From JANNSO01 sp964485395 (GTDB lineage Bacteria; Spirochaetota; Spirochaetia; Treponematales; UBA12059): a stretch of 64,000 nucleotides of DNA. The notes under the pieces were generated by a model. The model ran no database searches and was not told the origin of the DNA. It was given only the letters and a program-made list of their open reading frames with translations. A program made the position numbers and the translations under genes. Below are positions 1-6,936 of this stretch, one piece after another. How positions within the stretch are numbered: the first letter of the stretch is position 1; every line of letters begins with the position of its first letter. The stretch is from the NCBI GenBank assembly GCA_964485395.1, contig CAZAJF010000013.1, forward strand, positions 26,326-90,325, read 5' to 3'.

Positions 1-767
1 TCGGTAATGTCCTGGGAAACAAGCTGAATGACCGTGGTGTCGGAATCAGCGTCCATGAGGAGCTGGTAAATCGTTCGCACCCAGCGGGGGCCGACCGGCA
101 GCTTGAATTCCGACTCAAAGGTCTCTTGCTTGCCCGACTGTAAAATCGAGCGCATGCGGCCTTCGATAAGCGTTCCTTTTTCTTCTCCGAACAGCTCTTT
201 TACGGATTTTCCGATGCACTGTTCCTTGGTAAGCTTGAGCATGGCCTGGGACATGGCATTATTTACGATGAGTTTGAAATTCGAGTCGAAGATGGCGTTT
301 GCGGTGCCTGAATTTTCAAAAACCAGCCTGAGGCGGCTTTCGCTTTCCTTGAGGGCTTGCTCATTCTGTATGCGTGTCTTTCGCTCCGCAAAAAGCTTGA
401 AAGCCATTTTAATTGAAGCATCGAGCACCGTAATGCCGGAATTCTTGACTACGTAGCCGTAGTTCGTGATTTTTTCCGTCTTGTCGACTATTTCTTTTTC
501 CGTGTGGGAGGAGAGAAACAGGAGCGGAATATCGTGGCATGCCAATATCTCCCTGGCGGCGCTGGGGCCATCCATGCCGTTTCCCAGATCTATGTCCATG
601 AGGATGAGGTCCACGGCCTGTTCCCGGTCATTAAGATGCTTGACGGCTTGCTCTCCCGACAAAGCATGGGCGATGACGTAGCCCGCGTTCTCGAGTTGTC
701 GTTTTTCGAACATGGCCGTTATGATTTCGTCTTCTACGAGCAGGATGGTCTTTGAACCTCTTTCCAC
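1..767 (-). CDS. Receiver domain-PAS signalling protein (partial, C-terminus outside window)
   Basis: Translated from the GTG at 767, which has an AAGGGG-type ribosome site about 10 nt upstream. The product begins VERGSKTILLVEDE and stays open to the window edge (about 255 residues). Residues 6-125 form a response-regulator receiver: acidic pocket in LLVEDE, phospho-acceptor Asp in LILMDIDLG, Ser/Thr in SSHT and Lys in YGYVVKNSG. A PAS domain follows from about residue 145 (ESESRLRLVFENSG). The receiver is a close paralogue of the one encoded at 17518-18710. A DNA-binding or kinase output could lie beyond position 1, so its output is unknown. It probably relays phosphate from soluble HisKA_2 kinases such as those at 21951-26620 (inference). 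Confidence 0.85.
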   Translation of the reverse strand, partial: MERGSKTILLVEDEIITAMFEKRQLENAGYVIAHALSGEQAVKHLNDREQAVDLILMDIDLGNGMDGPSAAREILACHDIPLLFLSSHTEKEIVDKTEKITNYGYVVKNSGITVLDASIKMAFKLFAERKTRIQNEQALKESESRLRLVFENSGTANAIFDSNFKLIVNNAMSQAMLKLTKEQCIGKSVKELFGEEKGTLIEGRMRSILQSGKQETFESEFKLPVGPRWVRTIYQLLMDADSDTTVIQLVSQDIT

Positions 768-870
768 TTTCTGGGCCCCTTACGGTTAAGTATATGGGTG
801 GAATCGCCGGGGTCAAGGTTTTTCTGGGGAAACCGGGGGAATCCGGCGGGATCGGAGCGCGAGGGATCGG

Positions 871-957
871 CGCTTTATCTTTTTCGCCGCGCGGCGCCGG
901 AAAAGATAAAGCGGAGAGCACGCGCGTCTTTTTTCCGGCATGGGCCGAAAAAAAGAC
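871..957 (-). terminator. Tandem hairpins downstream of the M29 gene fragment
   Basis: Two inverted repeats follow the stop of the truncated aminopeptidase copy. One has perfect 13-bp arms at 871-883 and 901-913 (CGCTTTATCTTTT and its complement). The other has 14-bp arms with one mismatch at 926-939 and 944-957, containing T- and A-runs. They lie between the 3' end of the aminopeptidase and the 5' end of the receiver gene, where a terminator is expected. The A/T tracts inside the second stem would give a U-tract in either direction. Confidence 0.6.
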
Positions 958-1329
958 GACGCGCCCTGAATTATATTATAGTAACTTGTCTGGATTGAGG
1001 CCCATGAGCTCGGGAACCACGAACAGGCCGTCCTTGCGGATGAGCTTGCCGTCGAAGAATATCTCGCCGCCGCCGAACTCGGGGGTCTGGATGAAGACTA
1101 AGTCCCAGTGGATGGCGGAGCGGTTGCCGTTGAAGCAGTCGTCGTAGCTGTTGCCCGGGGTGAAGTGGAACGAGCCGGCGATTTTTTCGTCAAACAGGGT
1201 TTCCTTCATGGCGCGCGTTATGTAGGGGTTGACGCCCAGGGCGAACTCGCCCACGTAGCGGGCGCCCTCGTCGGTGTCCAGGACGCGGTTGATGCGCGGG
1301 CTGTCGTTGGCCGTTGCCTTGACGATCTT
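926..1329. repeat. 404-bp direct repeat, left copy
   Basis: Bases 926-1329 match 5723-6126 at a constant offset of 4797, with no difference found by eye. The repeat covers the last ~350 nt of the M29 aminopeptidase gene plus its downstream hairpin. Weaker, diverged similarity extends left to about 859 (5651 in the right copy). The pair brackets the AT-rich island and marks either a recent integration that duplicated the target gene's 3' end or a tandem duplication later invaded. Recombination between the copies would excise a 4797-bp circle. Confidence 0.9.
976..1329 (-). pseudogene. Truncated 3' copy of M29 aminopeptidase
   Basis: This encodes the C-terminal ~117 residues of the aminopeptidase at 5773-6888, from the DGKIVKATANDSPRINRV region to the terminal NPDKLL, with identical sequence. 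It keeps the metal-ligand segments ARYVGEFALG, HFTPGNSY and AIHWDLV but lacks the N-terminal two-thirds. It breaks at 1329/1330, where the AT-rich island begins. No start codon or promoter precedes it in a sensible place, so it is a non-functional remnant created by the duplication. Confidence 0.9.
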
Positions 1330-1372
1330 TGTTTAAACAAGTTTGGTATATGATATTTAATATCTAACAACG

Positions 1373-2278
1373 CTAGTGTCCAAGATAAACTGTAGAAAAA
1401 GCGCTTGATTTCCATGGTATGATTAGAGTGACAAAACAAAAAACAATACAATATGATGAAATCAAGCATGAATGAGAATAACACGCTATTTAGACAAATC
1501 CTAGACCTTATACCACTTTGTCACGATGCTTTTTGCTCAGTTGTCAGGTCAAAGCGGGTTACGTTCAATTGAAGACGGAATTAATCGTCAAAGCAAATCA
1601 TTGTATGATTTAGGAATTCCAAGGCTGGTTAAACGACCGACTATCTCTTATGCCAACGCGAATCGTAGTTCGGAATTGTTTGAGCAACTTTTTTATGCAT
1701 CAGTGAAACATGTTCCTATTGCCAAACAAAGCCATGGTTTCAAGTTTAAAAATCCTTTGTATAGCATCGATGCTACAACAATTGATCTTTGTCTTAATCT
1801 CTTTCCATGAGCAGATTTCAGAGATGCAAAAGCGGGAATTAAACTTTCTATAAAACTTGATCATTGCGGAAAGGTTCCGTGTTTTGCAGTAATAAGCAAC
1901 GCGTTGGCGCATGAATCAAAAGAAGTCGAAAAGATTCATTTGATCTTGTTACTGGGAAAGAAATAGAGCTAGTATCGAATCATTTTGACTGGTCAGCATC
2001 GACGATTGCCGCAATATATGAAGATCTTTGGCAAATCGAGCTTTTCTTCAAGGCAATAAAACAGAATCTAAAAATCAAAAGATTTTGCGGATCTTCTAAA
2101 AACGCGATACAGAACAAAAACTATAAGGACATTTACCTGTCTTATCTCAGTTTCCCCCACGGTAATTTTTAAAGACGGTCTTTGCTTGAATGGTTCTCTG
2201 ATAAAATTCCTGATAATTCTACATCAGATAATTTGTACGGGCAGTTGGTGTTATTATGAAAATTATCTTGGACACTAG
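1373..2278 (+). mobile_element. Decayed IS4-type insertion sequence with internal deletion
   Basis: The ends are perfect 16-bp inverted repeats, CTAGTGTCCAAGATAA at 1373-1388 and its complement at 2263-2278. Inside are disconnected transposase segments. An N-terminal piece in the +1526 frame contains LFAQLSGQSGLRSIEDGINRQ, YDLGIPRLVKRPTISYANAN and SIDATTIDLCLNLFP. Next comes DFRDAKAGIKLSIKLDHCGK after an in-frame TGA at 1808. A C-terminal piece reads DWSASTIAAIYEDLWQIELF and KAIKQNLKIKRFCG. These match the conserved layout of IS4-superfamily (DUF4372-type) transposases. The part around the DRGY catalytic region is missing and several stops are present, so the element is dead. At ~0.9 kb it is shorter than intact relatives (about 1.2-1.4 kb, from memory). 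No clear target duplication was seen. Confidence 0.85.
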
Positions 2279-2657
2279 TGATAATAATATAAGCATTTTA
2301 TAGATGCAATTTATATTTTCCCAGATATACTGAGTAAAACTTTTACGATCTTGTATTACACAGATTGAAGCATCTTGATTTCAAATATAACAAATTCAGA
2401 ACTGCTGATAATCAATATATAGCAATATGTATATAACTAACTAATCAGGAAAACAGAAATAATACTGATTATATGATTTGTTATAAGTATTAATAAATAA
2501 TATTAGAGATATTTGTTTGATTTGTTATAGTGCCTTGAATCATTATAAATATATTTAAGAATTACCTTGTATAAAAAAAATACACGTGATATATCAATAG
2601 TTATCTATTTAAATGCTTGGCCAAGTATAATAGAAATCTTATTATTTGGAGTATAAA
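2279..2657. other. AT-rich intergenic stretch, no gene seen
   Basis: About 380 bases, very AT-rich, between the dead IS element and the secreted-protein gene at 2658. No open frame of useful length, no RNA gene and no convincing promoter pair was identified, although many TATA-like hexamers make a -10 box easy to find by chance. The ribosome site of the next gene (TTTGGAGT, ~2645-2652) is at its right end. Base composition is unlike the GC-rich chromosome on either side of the island. Confidence 0.6.
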
Positions 2658-3152
2658 ATGAAGAAGTTTATCGTAGTGCTTTGTATGGTGCTATTATGCG
2701 TAACAGCAGCATTTACACAAAGCGCAGCGAATAATGATGATGATTTATTTGCGATGATTGATTCCTTAGCACTCAAAACTAACGAATTATTAGCTGTAAG
2801 CGGAGGAATAAATCACGGTGAATTCGGTTGTAGTGGCGGTGGAGGTAGTGGCGGTGGCTTAATAGGAGCTGGGGCAGGAGCAAAAATTGTCCAGGAAATT
2901 GAACCTAATAAGATTGTTCACCTTTTTAATAATATAATCCACAGATTTGAGCCTTTGTTAGAGTATTTTGGTGGTAATCGTACTGAAGCAGCAAATGCAA
3001 TAGTCAATGCAGGGCAGCAATTAGTTAATGATTATGGTTTGACCGGTAAAGTTATTGAGAAAGTTGTGTCTGTTGCAGGAATGAATGTTACAATAAGTGG
3101 TAAGGTTATTAATGGAGTATTTAGAATTGGAACTGCGTTTATACCTAATTAA
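2658..3152 (+). CDS. Sec-exported small precursor with double-glycine processing motif
   Basis: 164 residues from the ATG at 2658, with GGAG 7-8 nt upstream. The in-frame TTG at 2646 overlaps that ribosome site and is unlikely. Residues 1-20 form a Sec signal peptide (MKKFIVVLCMVLLCVTAAFT). Then comes an acidic leader ending LALKTNELLAVSGG at residues 37-50. This matches the double-glycine consensus of C39 substrates position by position: Leu at -12, Glu-Leu at -8/-7, Val at -4, Gly-Gly at -2/-1. The predicted mature part (~114 residues) starts INHGEFGCS, has a Gly/Ser-rich stretch (GCSGGGGSGGGLIGAGAGA) and then an amphipathic domain. The C39 peptidase at 3778 is the obvious processing enzyme. 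Function unknown; a toxin/bacteriocin, a signal or an amyloid subunit are all possible. Confidence 0.8.
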   Translation: MKKFIVVLCMVLLCVTAAFTQSAANNDDDLFAMIDSLALKTNELLAVSGGINHGEFGCSGGGGSGGGLIGAGAGAKIVQEIEPNKIVHLFNNIIHRFEPLLEYFGGNRTEAANAIVNAGQQLVNDYGLTGKVIEKVVSVAGMNVTISGKVINGVFRIGTAFIPN

Positions 3153-3166
3153 CTAAAGGAGATATT

Positions 3167-3571
3167 ATGCAAATTGCATTTGAGGAATTTGAAAAAAAGG
3201 TAATGGATAAATTGTTGTTTGGTAATGATCCGAATTTAGAAAAATTAAGAATTCAATACTCAAATGCAAGAATCGAGACTAGAGAATTTTCTGGAGTTGG
3301 TTTTTTTACTAATTTTAGTGTGGCTGATGATGCACAGAAAATTGTTGGAAAACAAAATTTACAAATTAGTGATTTAAGTGCTGAACTCGAAAATGTAAAA
3401 AATGGAGTTGGTTTTATTCTTTTTATTAGTGATGGCTACTTAAAATGCTTAGAAGGATTTACTTTTGATGAACCGTGGCCTAGCAATAGCATGATAGTGA
3501 GTTTTATTTATGGGGAAAATGATTCAAAAACTAGAGATATGGAAAAATTTAAAATGATTTGGATGGTATAA
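3167..3571 (+). CDS. Small cytoplasmic protein of unknown function (candidate partner or immunity protein)
   Basis: 134 residues, ATG at 3167 with AAAGGAGATATT directly upstream and only 14 nt after the precursor gene, so it is co-transcribed. No signal peptide or membrane segment. Notable blocks are IETREFSGVGFFTNFSV (about residues 40-56) and the later GVGFILFISDGYLKCLEGFT with DEPWP. This pattern feels like a conserved bacterial family of small single-domain proteins, but I cannot name it. Its place beside a secreted, proteolytically matured product suggests an immunity, chaperone or modification role. This is inference only. The gene shares the AT-rich composition of the island. Confidence 0.75.
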   Translation: MQIAFEEFEKKVMDKLLFGNDPNLEKLRIQYSNARIETREFSGVGFFTNFSVADDAQKIVGKQNLQISDLSAELENVKNGVGFILFISDGYLKCLEGFTFDEPWPSNSMIVSFIYGENDSKTRDMEKFKMIWMV

Positions 3572-3665
3572 TTTAAGTTAATCTTAAAAAATTTAATTCA
3601 AGTATTTATGCTAATTATTTAGCATGTTAATATAAATTATAATAGCCTTCTATTTTGTTATGTAT

Positions 3666-3694
3666 GAAAAGCCTTCATAATATGCTGGCTTTTC
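3666..3694 (+). terminator. Possible weak terminator hairpin
   Basis: GAAAAGCC at 3666-3673 pairs with GGCTTTTC at 3687-3694 across a 13-nt loop, in the 206-nt gap between the small unknown gene and the C39 peptidase gene. There is no proper U-run after the stem. It may only attenuate read-through, separating the precursor transcript from the processing/export genes. Confidence 0.35.
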
Positions 3695-3777
3695 GTCTTG
3701 CTAGAAAATAAGATCGTATTTTTTTAAAATTGCCGTGCAATATAAGACTATTGCAATTTTAGGAGTATAAAGTATAC

Positions 3778-4371
3778 ATGAATTTAGTATCATTTTTAAT
3801 TTTCAATTTAGTTAGTTCTATCTCCTCGAAGGAATCTCTTCGTTTCCAATATTCGCAAGAACAAGGATATGATAATTCTTGTGGTATGTCTGTATCATCT
3901 ACGGTTCTTGAGAATTACTGGAACATTCCAACAAATGAACTCGAATTAGTCGAACAATCTTTAGGTGCCAAACTACTTGAAGGTAATTATACAGTCAATT
4001 TTTCAGATATGGCTTCAATTTTCACAATACGTGAAATAGCATCGAAAGCATATAAAATGGACTGGAATGGGCTTATTAGCATAATTGATAAAGGTTTTGC
4101 GCCTGTAATAGTTCATTATGAAAAGCCTGAAAAACATTTTGCACTTTTACTTGGTTTCAATGATGGACGTGGAATAACAGTTGATCCAGCACGTGGACTA
4201 GAATCTATATCAAAGTCAGAATTTATGAAACGCTTTTCGGGTAACGTATTAGTTTTAGCATCAAGAACTGCTGTAAAAAATGTTGAAATGTTAAATAAAG
4301 CAATAAAATATGCTAGTGATAAGCAAGCGCGAATGGAAGAAGTAGCATATATGAATGGAAGGAATTGGTAA
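3778..4371 (+). CDS. Exported C39-family (double-glycine) cysteine peptidase
   Basis: 197 residues, ATG at 3778. AGGAG lies 12 nt upstream, which is long, but a stop at 3769 leaves no earlier start. The N-terminus (LVSFLIFNLVSS) is hydrophobic, consistent with export or membrane anchoring. The C39 catalytic set is visible: Gln29 (oxyanion), Cys35 in YDNSCGMSV, His120 in EKHFALLLGF and Asp136 in TVDPARG. Unlike bacteriocin exporters, there is no attached ABC transporter, so it resembles stand-alone periplasmic C39 proteases such as FapD of the Pseudomonas functional-amyloid system. It overlaps the ribosome site of the barrel gene. Predicted role is to cut the precursor encoded at 2658 after its Gly-Gly, in the periplasm. 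Confidence 0.88.
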   Translation: MNLVSFLIFNLVSSISSKESLRFQYSQEQGYDNSCGMSVSSTVLENYWNIPTNELELVEQSLGAKLLEGNYTVNFSDMASIFTIREIASKAYKMDWNGLISIIDKGFAPVIVHYEKPEKHFALLLGFNDGRGITVDPARGLESISKSEFMKRFSGNVLVLASRTAVKNVEMLNKAIKYASDKQARMEEVAYMNGRNW

Positions 4372-4373
4372 TA

Positions 4374-5207
4374 GTGAATAGAATATTAGCAATTATAATA
4401 ACATTACTGTGTTCTATAACACTGTTTGGACAGACATCTGAACATCAACGATTAGGTGTAGAACGTAAGACAATATGGGAACTAGGAATCGAAGCAGGAA
4501 GTTCAGTGTCAAATGATTCATATATGGAATCTGACTACTTTAGCCTTAATCCATATACTTCACTTGATATACTAATAGAACGCGCATGGTCTATTAGTGT
4601 CCAAATGCCTTTTGTATCGGAACTGGTTTTAGAACATAATTCTAAAAGACCAGCGGCTATTGTAATAGGCGATTTAAGTGCTTCCATTGGCTGGACTGGC
4701 AAAGTAGGTGACTTTAGGTTACGTGGTGGATTATCTTCCGACATACCAACTGGTGATTGGAATCCTTATACAACACGCGAAGGAATTCTGACTGGTGGTA
4801 GTGGTCGTTGGACAATAGGTGCTAATGTTTCAATTTCAAGAATTCTTGATCCGGTAGTGATTGGTTCCGTATTTTCCTATAATGTTGGCTTGCCACGTGT
4901 GGAACGTTTTGTAACTACTATACGCCCAGGCGATATGAATCTTCAATTGTTCATATCGGAAGTATTGAATGACAGGATAGGCTATACTATCCGAATAATA
5001 CAAGGATTCTGCCTATCAGAACTTCGGAACAATCAATGGAACATGAATGGATTCGCTTATTCACTATCTGGTGGTGGTGAAGTATGGTTTTCAACTGGTG
5101 ATTTTTCATTGCGCTTAGGCGTATCAAAGAATCTTACAAAAATAGAAATTCCTGCCAGTATATCATTATCTGTTGGCTATTCAATTAAGTCGGAGAAGAA
5201 GAAATGA
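4374..5207 (+). CDS. Outer-membrane beta-barrel (putative export pore of the C39 system)
   Basis: 277 residues from the GTG at 4374. GGAAGGAA is about 10 nt upstream, and the TTG at 4365 lies within the preceding gene's end. A signal peptide (VNRILAIIITLLCSITLFGQ) precedes alternating aromatic/polar strands typical of outer-membrane barrels, such as WELGIEAGSS, YTSLDILIERAWSISVQMPF and GEVWFSTGDFSLRLGVSK. The sequence ends SLSVGYSIKSEKKK, so the C-terminus is not the usual aromatic residue. Its fold looks like the small transporter barrels near stand-alone C39 peptidases (compare FapF). It sits between the peptidase (2-nt gap) and a lipoprotein (ATGA overlap), so the three are one transcription and translation unit. 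Role in passing the matured peptide through the outer membrane is inferred from context. Confidence 0.75.
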   Translation: MNRILAIIITLLCSITLFGQTSEHQRLGVERKTIWELGIEAGSSVSNDSYMESDYFSLNPYTSLDILIERAWSISVQMPFVSELVLEHNSKRPAAIVIGDLSASIGWTGKVGDFRLRGGLSSDIPTGDWNPYTTREGILTGGSGRWTIGANVSISRILDPVVIGSVFSYNVGLPRVERFVTTIRPGDMNLQLFISEVLNDRIGYTIRIIQGFCLSELRNNQWNMNGFAYSLSGGGEVWFSTGDFSLRLGVSKNLTKIEIPASISLSVGYSIKSEKKK

Positions 5208-5581
5208 AGAATTATAAGTTTGTGATAAACGGGCTTCTTGTTGTATTGCTGGTTGGGATTTTCGTTTCATGTGGTCAGCCAACAAGCTGGTACCCCGTTG
5301 GATCCGTAATAATTACTGATAAATACGAATCAAATGATACTGTTACAAAATCCGTTGTAGTAACAGTCACAATTGAAAATACTGGAAGTTCTTCGATTAA
5401 CAGTATCACGTATACCTTAACCGTCACTACCGATCTGCATACATATTATAAGACTATCAACAGCTCTACACGTGTTTTGCCTGGTGGTAAAGTTAAGGAA
5501 ACTATTAAGATTAGCTATGACGCATTGGTTGAAGTGCTGAAAACTGAAGGTGTTACCGTATCTGATGCTTTTTTTGAGTAG
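5204..5581 (+). CDS. Small lipoprotein of the C39/barrel operon
   Basis: 125 residues. The ATG at 5204 overlaps the barrel gene's TGA and has GGAGAAGAA just upstream. The signal peptide ends in a lipobox (GIFVSC, Cys23). The mature part is an all-beta domain rich in Thr, Ser and Val, with a CARDB-like stretch (VTVTIENTGSSSINSITYT). No catalytic motif is visible. It may anchor or cap the export pore or bind the exported product. The tight overlap supports a shared job with the barrel and peptidase; the specific function is unknown. Confidence 0.75.
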   Translation: MKNYKFVINGLLVVLLVGIFVSCGQPTSWYPVGSVIITDKYESNDTVTKSVVVTVTIENTGSSSINSITYTLTVTTDLHTYYKTINSSTRVLPGGKVKETIKISYDALVEVLKTEGVTVSDAFFE

Positions 5582-5585
5582 GCAA

Positions 5586-5615
5586 CTAATTTTTTGAGAG
5601 CCTTATCAAAAATTA
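5586..5615 (+). terminator. Hairpin after the island operon
   Basis: CTAATTTTTTGA at 5586-5597 pairs with TCAAAAATTAG at 5605-5615, with a 7-nt loop and one bulged base, a few nucleotides after the lipoprotein stop. It is AT-rich but long, and T/A tracts on both sides suit a terminator of either direction. Confidence 0.5.
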
Positions 5616-5722
5616 GCAGCGTGTTTTATTAAGCAAAATGCCGCTTTACAATGCGCGAGGGATCGCAGCGGTATCCTTGGGCGCCGCGCAGAGGTGCCCA
5701 AGATAAAGCGGAGAGCATGCCC

Positions 5723-6126
5723 GTCTTTTTTCCGGCATGGGCCGAAAAAAAGACGACGCGCCCTGAATTATATTATAGTAACTTGTCTGGATTGAGGCCC
5801 ATGAGCTCGGGAACCACGAACAGGCCGTCCTTGCGGATGAGCTTGCCGTCGAAGAATATCTCGCCGCCGCCGAACTCGGGGGTCTGGATGAAGACTAAGT
5901 CCCAGTGGATGGCGGAGCGGTTGCCGTTGAAGCAGTCGTCGTAGCTGTTGCCCGGGGTGAAGTGGAACGAGCCGGCGATTTTTTCGTCAAACAGGGTTTC
6001 CTTCATGGCGCGCGTTATGTAGGGGTTGACGCCCAGGGCGAACTCGCCCACGTAGCGGGCGCCCTCGTCGGTGTCCAGGACGCGGTTGATGCGCGGGCTG
6101 TCGTTGGCCGTTGCCTTGACGATCTT
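5723..6126. repeat. 404-bp direct repeat, right copy (within the intact aminopeptidase locus)
   Basis: Partner of 926-1329. Here the repeat is continuous with the rest of the aminopeptidase gene, so this is the complete locus. Just left of it (5651-5722) the flanking hairpin has diverged from the left copy but can still fold, with CTTGGGC and GCCCAAG arms replacing the AT-rich ones. Confidence 0.9.
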
Positions 6127-6888
6127 GCCGTCCTTGAACTCGAAGCGGATGTTCTCGAAGGTGAAGCCCTCATGCTCGCTGGGCGTGTTATAGGAAATTA
6201 CCCCGTTGACCGAGCCGCGGACGGGGGCGGTGTACACCTCGCCGTCGGGAATGTTGAGCGCGCCGTCGCACTTGACCGGCGGCAGCCCCTTGATGGAGAA
6301 CGACAGGTCGGTGTCCTTGCCGGTGATGCGTACGGTGTCGGTTTTTTTCATGTATTCCACGAGCGGGTCCATGGCTTTGGACATGCGGGCGTAATCCATG
6401 GTGCACACGTTGAAGTAGAATTCCTCGAAGGCTTCCTCGCTCATGGAGGCCATTTGGGCCATCGCGGGCGAAGGGTAGCGGAGCACGACCCAGCGGGTGT
6501 GGTTCAAGCGCTGCTCGATGTGCACTTTCTTCCATATATTCTTGTTGTACAGGTCCAGCTTGTCGCCGGGGATGTCCGACCAGGAGCTCAGGTTGCGCCA
6601 GGCGTTGTAGCCGATGAAGCAGTTCATCTTTTTCATGCGGGCGAGCTCGAGCTCGGCCTGGATTTCCACCTGTTCGGGCGGGGCGTCCATGAGCAGGGCG
6701 CGGTCTACGGTCTTGTCGCGCATGGTAACGAAGGCGCGCCCGCCGGCGGCGTGGACGGCCTGGATGAGAGCGCGGTCGAACGCCGGCTCGAAGCCGGTGT
6801 CCTGGATAAGGACGTTGTCGCCCTGTTGCACTTTAACGGAATAATTGACCAGAATCTTGGCCAGTTTCTCGAGTCTCGGATCGATCAT
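5773..6888 (-). CDS. M29-family aminopeptidase
   Basis: 371 residues, cytosolic, starting MIDPRLEKLAKILVNYSVKV. The upstream region has GGGAGGC as ribosome site (CCTCCC on the given strand at ~6893). Family M29 (AmpS/PepS/AmpT) dinuclear metallopeptidases release N-terminal residues from peptides. The ligand blocks are present in order: IPDGEVYTAPVRGSVNG, ARYVGEFALGVNPY, GSFHFTPGNSYDDC and SAIHWDLVF. It is somewhat shorter than the usual ~410 residues. The 3' end is duplicated at 926-1329, which makes the gene the apparent target of the island insertion, but this copy is intact. Peptide breakdown for nutrition is the likely role. Confidence 0.9.
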   Translation of the reverse strand: MIDPRLEKLAKILVNYSVKVQQGDNVLIQDTGFEPAFDRALIQAVHAAGGRAFVTMRDKTVDRALLMDAPPEQVEIQAELELARMKKMNCFIGYNAWRNLSSWSDIPGDKLDLYNKNIWKKVHIEQRLNHTRWVVLRYPSPAMAQMASMSEEAFEEFYFNVCTMDYARMSKAMDPLVEYMKKTDTVRITGKDTDLSFSIKGLPPVKCDGALNIPDGEVYTAPVRGSVNGVISYNTPSEHEGFTFENIRFEFKDGKIVKATANDSPRINRVLDTDEGARYVGEFALGVNPYITRAMKETLFDEKIAGSFHFTPGNSYDDCFNGNRSAIHWDLVFIQTPEFGGGEIFFDGKLIRKDGLFVVPELMGLNPDKLL

Positions 6889-6936
6889 GGAGCCTCCCTT
6901 TGGCGCGGGAATGGTAGCATGGAAACCGGGGAAACG

